Origin: an uncultured Burkholderiales bacterium
Lineage (GTDB): Bacteria; Pseudomonadota; Gammaproteobacteria; Burkholderiales; Burkholderiaceae_F
Length of the DNA stretch: 6,338 bases
Reading direction: 5' to 3'
NCBI GenBank assembly: GCA_903871435.1
Contig: CAIQGU010000337.1
Location: 1 to 6,338 of the forward strand
Position numbers and translations under genes: made by a program. Under the pieces are notes generated by a model. That model did not search any database. It had not been told where the DNA came from and saw only the letters and a list, made by a program, of their open reading frames with translations. Below, piece by piece: positions 1 through 4,858 of the stretch; position 1 is the first letter of the stretch; the number at the start of each line of letters is the position of its first letter.

Positions 1-743
1 CCCGCCATGTTGTAGCTCTTGCTGAGCGTGAAGAATTCCACGGCCACCTCACGGGCGCCGGGTATCTGCATGATGGACGGCGCGCGCTCGCCCTCGAACA
101 CGATATCCGCATACGCCAGGTCGTGGACGACATAGATGCCGTGCTCGCGCGCGAGGTCGATCACGCGCTGGAAGAAATCGAGATCAACGCATTGCGCGGT
201 GGGATTGCTGGGAAAGCCGATGACGATCATGCGCGGTTTGGGCAGCGACTCGCGTATGGCCCGCTGCAGTTCGCCGAAAAAATCCACGCCGGGCGTCATC
301 TGCACGGAGCGGATGTCGGCTCCGGCGATGATGGCGCCGTAAATATGGATGGGGTAACTGGGGTTGGGCACCAGCACCGTGTCGCCGCGGTCCAGGGTGG
401 CCAGCATCAGGTGGGCCAGACCTTCCTTCGAACCGATGGTGACGATGGCTTCGGACTCGGGATCGATTTCCACGCCATAACGATCGCGATACCAATGGGC
501 GATCGCACGGCGCAGCCGCGGAATGCCCTTGGAAACCGAATACCCGTGCGTGTCGGGACGTTGCACGGAGTCCAGCAGTTTCTGGACGATATGCGGCGGA
601 GTGGGCCCATCGGGATTGCCCATGCTCATGTCGATGATGTCCTCGCCACGGCGGCGTGCGGCCATCTTCAACTCGCCCGTGATGTTGAATACGTAGGGCG
701 GCAGGCGCTTGAGGCGCGAGAACTCCGGTGCTTCCTTGTTCAT
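1..743 (-). CDS. alaC: Alanine-type aminotransferase AlaC (N-terminal 247 residues; 3' end outside window)
   Basis: Fold-type I PLP-dependent aminotransferase, cytoplasmic. The AlaC (YfdZ) branch in E. coli transfers an amino group between glutamate and pyruvate to make alanine. The gene starts at ATG 741-743 (MNKEAPEF) and stays open to the left edge. Visible motifs are [21 protein letters not shown] (about 13-33, near-identical to E. coli AlaC from memory), GNPDGPTPP at 42-50, NPSYPIH at 127-133, SNPTAQ at 179-184 (the NPT asparagine that contacts substrate carboxylate/PLP), HDLAYADI at 207-214 (Asp/Tyr contacting the pyridine ring), and SKSYNMAG at 241-248 with K242 as the PLP Schiff-base lysine. 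About 150 C-terminal residues are missing. A GGGGA stretch 5-10 nt upstream serves as ribosome site. It is divergent from the Mth938-like gene. In related betaproteobacteria this gene often precedes homoserine dehydrogenase and threonine synthase genes, which would lie off the left edge (inference). The AlaC assignment is strong; the exact substrate is inferred. Confidence 0.93.
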   Translation of the reverse strand, partial: MNKEAPEFSRLKRLPPYVFNITGELKMAARRRGEDIIDMSMGNPDGPTPPHIVQKLLDSVQRPDTHGYSVSKGIPRLRRAIAHWYRDRYGVEIDPESEAIVTIGSKEGLAHLMLATLDRGDTVLVPNPSYPIHIYGAIIAGADIRSVQMTPGVDFFGELQRAIRESLPKPRMIVIGFPSNPTAQCVDLDFFQRVIDLAREHGIYVVHDLAYADIVFEGERAPSIMQIPGAREVAVEFFTLSKSYNMA

Positions 744-873
744 CAATTCCCCGAATCGGGACCCTTGGGACCCGCAGCTTGTTCAATCCCGGCGGCGCCG
801 GCCCCGTGGGGAGCGCGATGGCGGCCCCCGGGGGCGTCCGGCACCCTGGCGCCAGGCATCCGTTCTGTCCCTT

Positions 874-901
874 ATTTTCGCCCGATATCGCCGCAAGGCA
901 A
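874..901 (-). promoter_or_regulatory. Possible sigma70 promoter for alaC
   Basis: Read on the minus strand, TTGCCT (896-901) is followed after 16 nt by GAAAAT (874-879). This is a fair match to TTGACA and TATAAT, in one of the few AT-containing stretches of the intergenic region. Transcription would begin near 867 and leave a leader of about 120 nt before the alaC ATG. No other better pair was seen, but the match is only moderate. Confidence 0.3.
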
Positions 902-965
902 ATTGGCTGCATAATTTAACCGATCTGCGCCGCGCAACTCCGGAACCCGATCCGGCGCGGCGCGC

Positions 966-969
966 GGAG
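966..969 (+). promoter_or_regulatory. Ribosome binding site deciding the TTG start
   Basis: GGAG at 966-969 lies 5 nt before TTG 975-977. It supports a TTG start for the Mth938-like protein, because no ATG or GTG lies at a sensible position for this frame. Confidence 0.6.
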
Positions 970-974
970 CCCGA

Positions 975-1373
975 TTGAAGCTGCACGCCCAGGCGCCCTC
1001 GAATCTCAATACCGTCACCGGTTATGGGCCCGACCATATCGACGTCAATCGCGTTCGGCACGCGGGCGCGCTGATCCTGACGCCGCAAGGACCCGCGCAG
1101 CCCTGGGAAGCCGGCCAGTTCCATGAGCTGGCGGCCGGGCATTTCGCGGCCGTCCTGGCGCATGCGCCGGAGCTCGTGCTCATCGGAACCGGTAGCACCC
1201 AGCGTTTTCCCGCGCCAACCGTTACGCTGCCCCTGGCCCAGGCCCACGTGGGTTTCGAAGTCATGGATAGCGCCGCGGCCTGCCGAACTTTCAATATCCT
1301 GGTAGCCGAAGGACGGCGTGTGGTGGCCGCCTTTGTTGCTTCCGGCACAACCCATGGAGATTCTCATGTCTGA
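975..1373 (+). CDS. Mth938-like domain (DUF498 / NDUFAF3-like) protein, 132 aa
   Basis: Small soluble single-domain protein of the Mth938/DUF498 family, whose mitochondrial relative NDUFAF3 is a complex I assembly factor; the bacterial role is not established. Family hallmarks are visible: GYGPDHIDVN at 16-25, ELVLIGTGSTQRFP at 66-79 and GFEVMDSAAACRTFNILVAE at 93-112, followed by an EGRRVVAAF strand. The length is normal for the family. The start is TTG 975, backed by GGAG 5 nt upstream. The 3' end overlaps the start of the peroxiredoxin gene by 8 nt (bcp ATG at 1366, this stop TGA at 1371-1373), so translation of the two is probably coupled. No signal peptide or membrane segment is seen. 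The family call is confident; the function is unknown. Confidence 0.88.
   Translation: MKLHAQAPSNLNTVTGYGPDHIDVNRVRHAGALILTPQGPAQPWEAGQFHELAAGHFAAVLAHAPELVLIGTGSTQRFPAPTVTLPLAQAHVGFEVMDSAAACRTFNILVAEGRRVVAAFVASGTTHGDSHV
1356..1360 (+). promoter_or_regulatory. Ribosome binding site of bcp, inside the upstream gene
   Basis: GGAGA at 1356-1360 lies 5 nt before ATG 1366. It fixes the peroxiredoxin start at 1366 rather than at the in-frame GTG 1318, which would add 16 residues with no family similarity. Confidence 0.75.
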
Positions 1374-1842
1374 AAGCAAGACCGTTGCCCTCGGGAAGAA
1401 GGTTCCGGATTTCTCCTCGCCGTCCACCGAAGGGGAATTTCACCTCTCGGAGCTCAAGGGGCAGATTGTCGTGCTGTATTTCTATCCCAAGGACGATACG
1501 CCGGGATGCACTCTGGAATCGCAGGGTTTCGCCGCGGCCCACGCGCACTTTGCCAAGGCCGGCGCCAGCATCGTCGGCATTTCGCGCGATTCCGTAGCCT
1601 CGCACGAGAAATTCTGTGCCAAATACGAGCTTCCCTTCGTGCTGCTGTCCGACCCGGACGAAGCGATATGCACGCTGTTTGGTGTCATGAAACAAAAGAA
1701 CATGTACGGCAAGATGGTGCGCGGCATTGAGCGCAGCACCTTCCTGATCGATGCAGCCGGCGTGCTGCGCCAGGAGTGGCGCGGTGTCAAGGTACCGGGT
1801 CACGTCGATGCCGTTCTGGAAGCGGTGCGGGGGCTGGGCTGA
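1366..1842 (+). CDS. bcp: Thiol peroxidase, BCP/PrxQ-type peroxiredoxin, 158 aa
   Basis: Peroxiredoxin that reduces hydrogen peroxide and organic hydroperoxides using thioredoxin-type reductants; cytoplasmic. The AhpC/TSA fold covers nearly the whole protein. The active-site loop YFYPKDDTPGCTLES (38-52) carries the peroxidatic Cys48 with the conserved Pro and Thr of the PxxxTxxC motif. The arginine of the catalytic triad is probably R123 in GIERSTFLID. E. coli BCP has its second cysteine 5 residues after the first, but here that position is Gln53. The remaining cysteines are Cys84 (HEKFCAKYELPF) and Cys102. A 36-residue spacing (Cys48-Cys84) matches the pair described for Xylella PrxQ, so Cys84 is the likely resolving residue (inference). 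The length is typical. ATG 1366 is chosen for its GGAGA site and overlap with the upstream gene. It is likely cotranscribed with the Mth938-like gene and perhaps phoH. Confidence 0.93.
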   Translation: MSESKTVALGKKVPDFSSPSTEGEFHLSELKGQIVVLYFYPKDDTPGCTLESQGFAAAHAHFAKAGASIVGISRDSVASHEKFCAKYELPFVLLSDPDEAICTLFGVMKQKNMYGKMVRGIERSTFLIDAAGVLRQEWRGVKVPGHVDAVLEAVRGLG

Positions 1843-1940
1843 TCCGCAAAAGCACGGCCGCCCTACCCATAACGTCCGACAATGGTCCATTTTCATCCCG
1901 ACGCGTTTCCGAGCAACCCTTAAACGAGCACAACCGCCGC
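1843..1940 (+). other. bcp-phoH spacer, no clear promoter or terminator
   Basis: 98 nt between the bcp stop and the chosen phoH ATG. I see no hairpin followed by a T-run, no good -35/-10 pair and no strong ribosome site. Readthrough transcription from bcp is the simplest reading. The phoH frame is open through this stretch but encodes nothing resembling the family. Confidence 0.4.
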
Positions 1941-3566
1941 ATGCCCCTCCCCAAGGCACCCAGCAAGCCCGCGACAATTCTCGACCCCACCGCCCCCGCC
2001 ATCGCTGTGCCACGCCGTGTGCCGGCTGCCCGCGCCACCGCGGAACCGGCGGTGCTTAAAATCCCTGCCGCAGTTCCGCAATTGCGCCGCAGCGAGGCAC
2101 CAGCAGCTGAGCATGGCCTCACCCTGGTGGAACGCCACGCTCCGGCCGCGCCGGCCCGCAAGGGCAAGGCCCGCGACGCCCAGGCACGCCGCCGCCTGTT
2201 CGTGCTCGACACGAACGTGCTCATGCACGATCCCACCAGCCTGTTCCGGTTCGAGGAGCACGATCTCTTCCTGCCCATGATGACGCTCGAGGAACTCGAC
2301 GCGCACAAGAAGGGCATGACCGAGGTGGCGCGCAATGCCCGCCAGGCCAGCCGTTCGCTCGATGGACTGGTGGCTTCATGCAAGACGCCCATCGAAGACG
2401 GCATGCTGCTCTCGACGCTGGGCAATATGGATGCCACGGGGCGGCTGTTCCTGCAGACCCAGGCAATCGGCGCGGCCCTGCCGGCCAGCCTTCCGGTGGG
2501 CAAGGCCGACAACCAGATCCTCAGCGTGGTGCGGGCCCTCAAGGAATTGCATCCGGAACGCGACGTCGTGCTGGTGTCCAAGGACATCAACATGCGGGTC
2601 AAGGCGCGCGCGCTGGACCTGGCCGCCGAGGATTACTTCAACGACAAGGTGCTCGAGGACACGGACATCCTCTACACCGGCGTCCACGCGCTGCCGGCCA
2701 ATTTCTGGGACCGCAACGGCAAGGGCATGGAGTCCTGGCAGCAGGCCGGGGTGACCTATTACCGCATCAGCGGCCCGGTGGTGGCCGATCTGCTGGTCAA
2801 TCAGTTCGTGTACCTCGAGGAAGGCGCGCCCTTCTATGCCCAGGTGCGTGAGATCCGTGGCAAGACGGCCGTGCTGCGCGTACTGCGCGACTACCTGCAC
2901 GCCAAGAACGCGGTCTGGGGTGTCACGGCCCGCAATCGGGAGCAAAGTTTCGCCCTCAACCTGCTGTGCGACCCGGAATGCGATTTCGTATCCCTGATCG
3001 GCCAGGCGGGCACCGGCAAGACACTGCTCGCCCTGGCGGCCGGACTCGCGCAGACGTTTGAAGCCAAGCGCTTCTCGGAGATCATCTTCACGCGCGCCAC
3101 CGTTCCGGTGGGCGAGGACATCGGTTTTCTGCCCGGCACCGAGGAAGAAAAGATGGCTCCCTGGATGGGCGCCCTGGAAGATAACCTCGAAGTGCTCAAC
3201 CGCAGCGATGAATCCGGTGGGGAGTGGGGGCGCGCCGCCACCAACGACCTCATCCGCACCCGTATTCGCATCAAGTCGATGAGTTTCATGCGCGGCCGCA
3301 CCTTCATCAACAAGTTCCTCATCATCGACGAGGCCCAGAACCTGACGCCCAAGCAGATGAAGACGCTGGTGACGCGGGCCGGGATGGGAACCAAGGTGGT
3401 CTGCCTGGGCAATATCGCCCAGATCGATACGCCCTACCTCACCGAGGGCAGCTCGGGCCTGACCTACGTGGTTGACCGGTTCAAGGGCTGGCCGCACGCC
3501 GGACACGTTACCTTGCAGCGGGGCGAGCGCTCGCGACTGGCCGACTACGCCGCGGAGGCCTTGTAG
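1941..3566 (+). CDS. PIN domain-PhoH family ATPase (PhoH2-like), 541 aa
   Basis: Fusion of an N-terminal PIN nuclease domain and a C-terminal PhoH P-loop ATPase. Members of this PhoH2 class are regarded as RNA helicase/ribonucleases; the substrate in this organism is unknown. Residues 1-85 are Ala/Pro/Arg-rich and probably disordered. The PIN domain (about 86-225) shows VLDTNVLMHD with Asp90, EELD at 117-120, ADNQ with Asp190 and SKDINMR with Asp215, all candidate metal-binding acids. A middle region (about 240-340) links to the PhoH domain. That has Walker A GQAGTGKT at 354-361, Walker B FLIIDEAQ at 459-466, GNIAQIDTP at 490-498 and an arginine-containing QRGERSRL near the C-terminus. The frame is open upstream to GTG 1776 inside bcp, but ATG 1941 is the first sensible start. 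It lacks a clear Shine-Dalgarno sequence. The gene sits 98 nt after bcp, and its stop codon falls within a 12-bp repeat. Confidence 0.92.
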   Translation: MPLPKAPSKPATILDPTAPAIAVPRRVPAARATAEPAVLKIPAAVPQLRRSEAPAAEHGLTLVERHAPAAPARKGKARDAQARRRLFVLDTNVLMHDPTSLFRFEEHDLFLPMMTLEELDAHKKGMTEVARNARQASRSLDGLVASCKTPIEDGMLLSTLGNMDATGRLFLQTQAIGAALPASLPVGKADNQILSVVRALKELHPERDVVLVSKDINMRVKARALDLAAEDYFNDKVLEDTDILYTGVHALPANFWDRNGKGMESWQQAGVTYYRISGPVVADLLVNQFVYLEEGAPFYAQVREIRGKTAVLRVLRDYLHAKNAVWGVTARNREQSFALNLLCDPECDFVSLIGQAGTGKTLLALAAGLAQTFEAKRFSEIIFTRATVPVGEDIGFLPGTEEEKMAPWMGALEDNLEVLNRSDESGGEWGRAATNDLIRTRIRIKSMSFMRGRTFINKFLIIDEAQNLTPKQMKTLVTRAGMGTKVVCLGNIAQIDTPYLTEGSSGLTYVVDRFKGWPHAGHVTLQRGERSRLADYAAEAL

Positions 3567-3651
3567 CCGCCGTTACGGTAGGCCTTGCAGAAGGGCTTGC
3601 GATAGGGCTTGCCGCGCGCCAAGCGGCAAGCCTTGCCGCAGGCCGTGCAGC
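3556..3651. repeat. Degenerate 12-bp tandem repeat overlapping the phoH stop codon
   Basis: Units of 12 bp begin at 3556, 3568, 3580, 3592, 3604, 3616, 3628 and 3640. The core is AGGCCTTGC or AGGGCTTGC: AGGCCTTGT at 3556, AGGCCTTGC at 3580, AGGGCTTGC at 3592 and 3604, AAGCCTTGC at 3628 and AGGCCGTGC at 3640. Units at 3568 and 3616 are badly degraded, the latter reading partly as the complement. The first unit covers the last codons and stop of phoH, which suggests the array grew from the gene's 3' end. The register is seen directly; its origin is inferred. Confidence 0.65.
3604..3634. terminator. Strong hairpin between convergent phoH and anti-sigma genes, possible bidirectional terminator
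   Basis: GGCTTGCCGC (3606-3615) and GCGGCAAGCC (3623-3632) form a perfect 10-bp stem with a 7-nt loop, extended by a G-U and an A-U pair. No clean T-run follows on either strand, so intrinsic termination is uncertain. An alternative near-continuous palindrome, GCGGCAAG (3623-3630) with CTTGCCGC (3632-3639), competes for the same right arm. The position about 40 nt after phoH and 35 nt after the anti-sigma stop fits a shared transcription end. Confidence 0.45.
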
Positions 3652-3666
3652 ACGGTCACACGGCGC

Positions 3667-4089
3667 TCATCCAAGAAGCCGCGTATTCTGGCGGACGGCT
3701 GTGACGGCGGCCGCCAGTGCGAGGCCACCGGATATCCACATGCCCAGGCTCAGCATATCGATGCCGGTCCACTGCGCCAGGGCCGGCAGGCCCACGGCAG
3801 CGGCGGCGCCGCAGGTGAAGGCCCCGGCCACGACAGTGAGCAGCGTGTCCTGGCGCAGGTTCAGATAGCCGCGACGCAAATCCCGCAATTGCCGTTCATG
3901 CTCGCCGGCCAGCGCCACACGCTGCGCCTCCCGTTCCGTGGCGCGCTCCAGGGCAATCTGCGCCATCAAGGACGCGTGAAAGTCAGCCGGCAGTTCCTGT
4001 CCTCGCAGGGCGGATGCGAGGACCCGATCCAGCGGGCCCGACCCGTCCGGGGTGCGGTCTTGGTGCAGGGATGCGTCGGTATCGCTCAT
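3667..4089 (-). CDS. Small two-helix membrane protein, probable anti-sigma factor, 140 aa
   Basis: Not recognised as a named family. It has a cytoplasmic N-terminal part (about 1-80) and two predicted transmembrane segments, about 82-104 (LLTVVAGAFTCGAAAAVGLPAL) and about 110-133 (IDMLSLGMWISGGLALAAAVTAV), ending in a short basic tail. The stretch LPADFHASLMAQIALERA (33-50), followed by a charged helix rich in Glu and Arg to about 75, resembles the sigma-binding helices of anti-sigma factors. No HxxxCxxC zinc motif is present; the only cysteine is in the first membrane helix. It starts 19 nt after the sigma factor stop, with GAGGAA at 4097-4102 as a good ribosome site, so the two are one operon. 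Position and topology suggest it holds the sigma factor inactive at the inner membrane (inference). It could instead be an unrelated membrane protein. Confidence 0.7.
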   Translation of the reverse strand: MSDTDASLHQDRTPDGSGPLDRVLASALRGQELPADFHASLMAQIALERATEREAQRVALAGEHERQLRDLRRGYLNLRQDTLLTVVAGAFTCGAAAAVGLPALAQWTGIDMLSLGMWISGGLALAAAVTAVRQNTRLLG

Positions 4090-4096
4090 GACGGAT

Positions 4097-4102
4097 TTCC
4101 TC
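4097..4102 (-). promoter_or_regulatory. Ribosome binding site of the probable anti-sigma gene
   Basis: On the minus strand GAGGAA precedes ATG 4087-4089 by 7 nt. It lies in the 19-nt gap after the sigma factor stop and contrasts with the sigma gene, which has no comparable site. Confidence 0.65.
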
Positions 4103-4108
4103 GTTTGC

Positions 4109-4729
4109 TCATTTGATCCAGAGTTCCGGGTCGGCCAGCCCCAGGGACGCCAATTGCCCGAGCAACGCGGCGCGCGCCCGGAACAGATGGGTCTTCACGG
4201 TTCCTTCCGGCAGGCCTAGCATCTGTGCCACTTCGGCGAGCGCGCGTTCTTCGAAATAATAGAGCGTCACGACCCGGGATGGGGTCGGCGGCAAGGCTGC
4301 CACCAGTTGCCGGAGCAGCGCTGCCGTATCGCCATCCCGGGACGGCGCCGGTATGGCCTCGGCTTCCGCCAGAACGGCCTCGTCCGTCAGCGACAGGTTT
4401 GCCGGGGTCTGCGCAAGCGCGGTCAGGCAACGGTTGCGCGTGATGGCGTAGATCCACGTGGACAGCGCCGCGCGCCCGTCGAAACGCGGCAGGGCGCGCC
4501 AGACGCGCAGCAGGCTCTCCTGTGCGGCGTCCTGCGCAGCTTCCGGGTTGCGCAGCAGGACAAAGCAAAGCCGGTAGACCTTGGACTCGTAGCGCATGGC
4601 CAGCAGGGCGAAGGCCGCATCGGTCTCGCCCCGGCCCAGCAGCAGCACGATATCCGCATCGCGCTGCGCGGCCGGATCCGCAGCACGGCTGTCCTGCGGT
4701 GGCAAACGTGGCTGCGGCGAGGAATCCAT
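4109..4729 (-). CDS. ECF-family RNA polymerase sigma factor, 206 aa
   Basis: Group 4 (extracytoplasmic function) sigma factor that directs RNA polymerase to a small regulon. It contains only regions 2 and 4. Region 2 (about 24-103) begins DADIVLLLGRGETDAAFALLAMRYESKVYRLC and includes NPEAAQDAAQESLLRVWRALPRFDG (61-85) and STWIYAITRNRC (90-101). A linker (about 104-136) is followed by region 4 (about 137-190): LPPTPSRVVTLYYFEERALAEVAQMLG and the helix-turn-helix recognition part GLPEGTVKTHLFRARAALL (172-190). The first 23 residues are not conserved. ATG 4727-4729 has no good ribosome site, and the predicted promoter lies so close that the message may be leaderless. The next gene downstream is a probable anti-sigma factor, and the divergent membrane gene shares a mirror-image promoter, which suggests autoregulation. 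The inducing signal cannot be read from the sequence. Confidence 0.9.
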   Translation of the reverse strand: MDSSPQPRLPPQDSRAADPAAQRDADIVLLLGRGETDAAFALLAMRYESKVYRLCFVLLRNPEAAQDAAQESLLRVWRALPRFDGRAALSTWIYAITRNRCLTALAQTPANLSLTDEAVLAEAEAIPAPSRDGDTAALLRQLVAALPPTPSRVVTLYYFEERALAEVAQMLGLPEGTVKTHLFRARAALLGQLASLGLADPELWIK

Positions 4730-4738
4730 GGATCTTGT

Positions 4739-4764
4739 TACCCCGCAACGGAGCCAGCGGTTTC
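4739..4764 (-). promoter_or_regulatory. Predicted ECF-type promoter of the sigma/anti-sigma operon
   Basis: On the minus strand GAAAC (4764-4760) is followed after 17 nt by GGTA (4742-4739), reading on as GGTAACAAG. The AAC-containing -35 and the spacing fit general ECF promoters, for example the TGAAAC-N16-CGTA consensus of B. subtilis SigW, and TGAAAC is complete here. The same pattern occurs in mirror image for the divergent gene. The start codon lies only about 9 nt after the -10 element, so little or no leader would remain. Confidence 0.5.
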
Positions 4765-4804
4765 ACGGACAGTACAAAATATTTTGGTGCGCGGGCGAAA
4801 CCGC
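4757..4804. repeat. 48-bp dyad: inverted GAAACCGC arms around an AT-rich palindrome
   Basis: GCGGTTTC (4757-4764) and GAAACCGC (4797-4804) are perfect inverted copies. The perfect palindrome CAAAATATTTTG (4775-4786) lies between them, with exactly 10 nt on each side, so both symmetries share one centre at 4780.5. The arms supply the -35 elements of two divergent promoters. The palindrome sits upstream of both, where an UP element or regulator would bind. It is one of the few AT-rich runs in the window. Confidence 0.75.
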
Positions 4805-4826
4805 CTGCGGATCGGGCGGGTATAAA
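4797..4826 (+). promoter_or_regulatory. Predicted ECF-type promoter of the divergent membrane-protein gene
   Basis: GAAAC (4797-4801), 17-nt spacer, GGTA (4819-4822), continuing as GGTATAAAAG. The arrangement is the same as on the opposite strand. TATAAA (4821-4826) could also be a sigma70 -10 element, but no TTGACA-like box is found 16-18 nt before it. Transcription would begin near 4830-4834, giving a leader of about 25-30 nt that contains the ribosome site. Confidence 0.5.
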
Positions 4827-4845
4827 AGCCGTTACCGACCTCATC

Positions 4846-4851
4846 AGGGAG
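4846..4851 (+). promoter_or_regulatory. Ribosome binding site of the DUF6249-like gene
   Basis: AGGGAG at 4846-4851 lies 7 nt before ATG 4859, a strong Shine-Dalgarno match that confirms this start. Confidence 0.75.
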
Positions 4852-4858
4852 AAAGATC

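Larger units (their letters stand above)
744..974. other. Divergent intergenic region rich in GC palindromes
   Basis: This 231-nt stretch between alaC and the Mth938-like gene has no convincing gene. It holds perfect palindromes CCTGGCGCCAGG (845-856), GCCCCCGGGGGC (824-835) and CGGCGCCG (793-800). The direct repeat GGGACCC lies at 758-764 and 767-773. An AT-rich patch at 901-920 includes CATAAT (910-915), a possible -10 for the plus-strand cluster, but no good -35 lies 16-18 nt upstream of it. The short reading frames that cross it are overlapping, out-of-frame extensions with no recognisable protein family. Confidence 0.5.

Noticed and set aside
758..773. Direct repeat GGGACCC upstream of alaC
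   Set aside because: Only two 7-nt copies 9 nt apart in GC-rich sequence; too little to call an operator.
123..914. Plus-strand 263-residue open frame at the left end
   Set aside because: It is antisense to alaC, whose reading frame contains all diagnostic aminotransferase motifs including the PLP lysine.
783..1427. Minus-strand 214-residue open frame across the Mth938-like and bcp genes
   Set aside because: It lies antisense to two recognised genes, has no recognisable domain, and is the kind of shadow frame expected at high GC.
1776..1940. N-terminal extension of phoH from GTG 1776
   Set aside because: The first part overlaps bcp and the extension has no family similarity or ribosome site; ATG 1941 is preferred.
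2376..3506. Minus-strand 376-residue open frame inside phoH
   Set aside because: It is fully antisense to the conserved PIN-PhoH protein and shows no family motif; its length reflects codon bias in the real gene.
3472..4116. Plus-strand open frame with Arg/Lys-Pro/Ala-Cys tetrapeptide repeats
   Set aside because: The repeat peptides are only the translation of the 12-bp DNA repeat. The frame starts in phoH and ends antisense to the anti-sigma gene, with no start signals.
4821..4826. TATAAA as a sigma70 -10 element for the DUF6249-like gene
   Set aside because: No acceptable -35 hexamer lies 16-18 nt upstream, while the GAAAC-N17-GGTA reading is matched exactly on the opposite strand. A dual promoter cannot be excluded.
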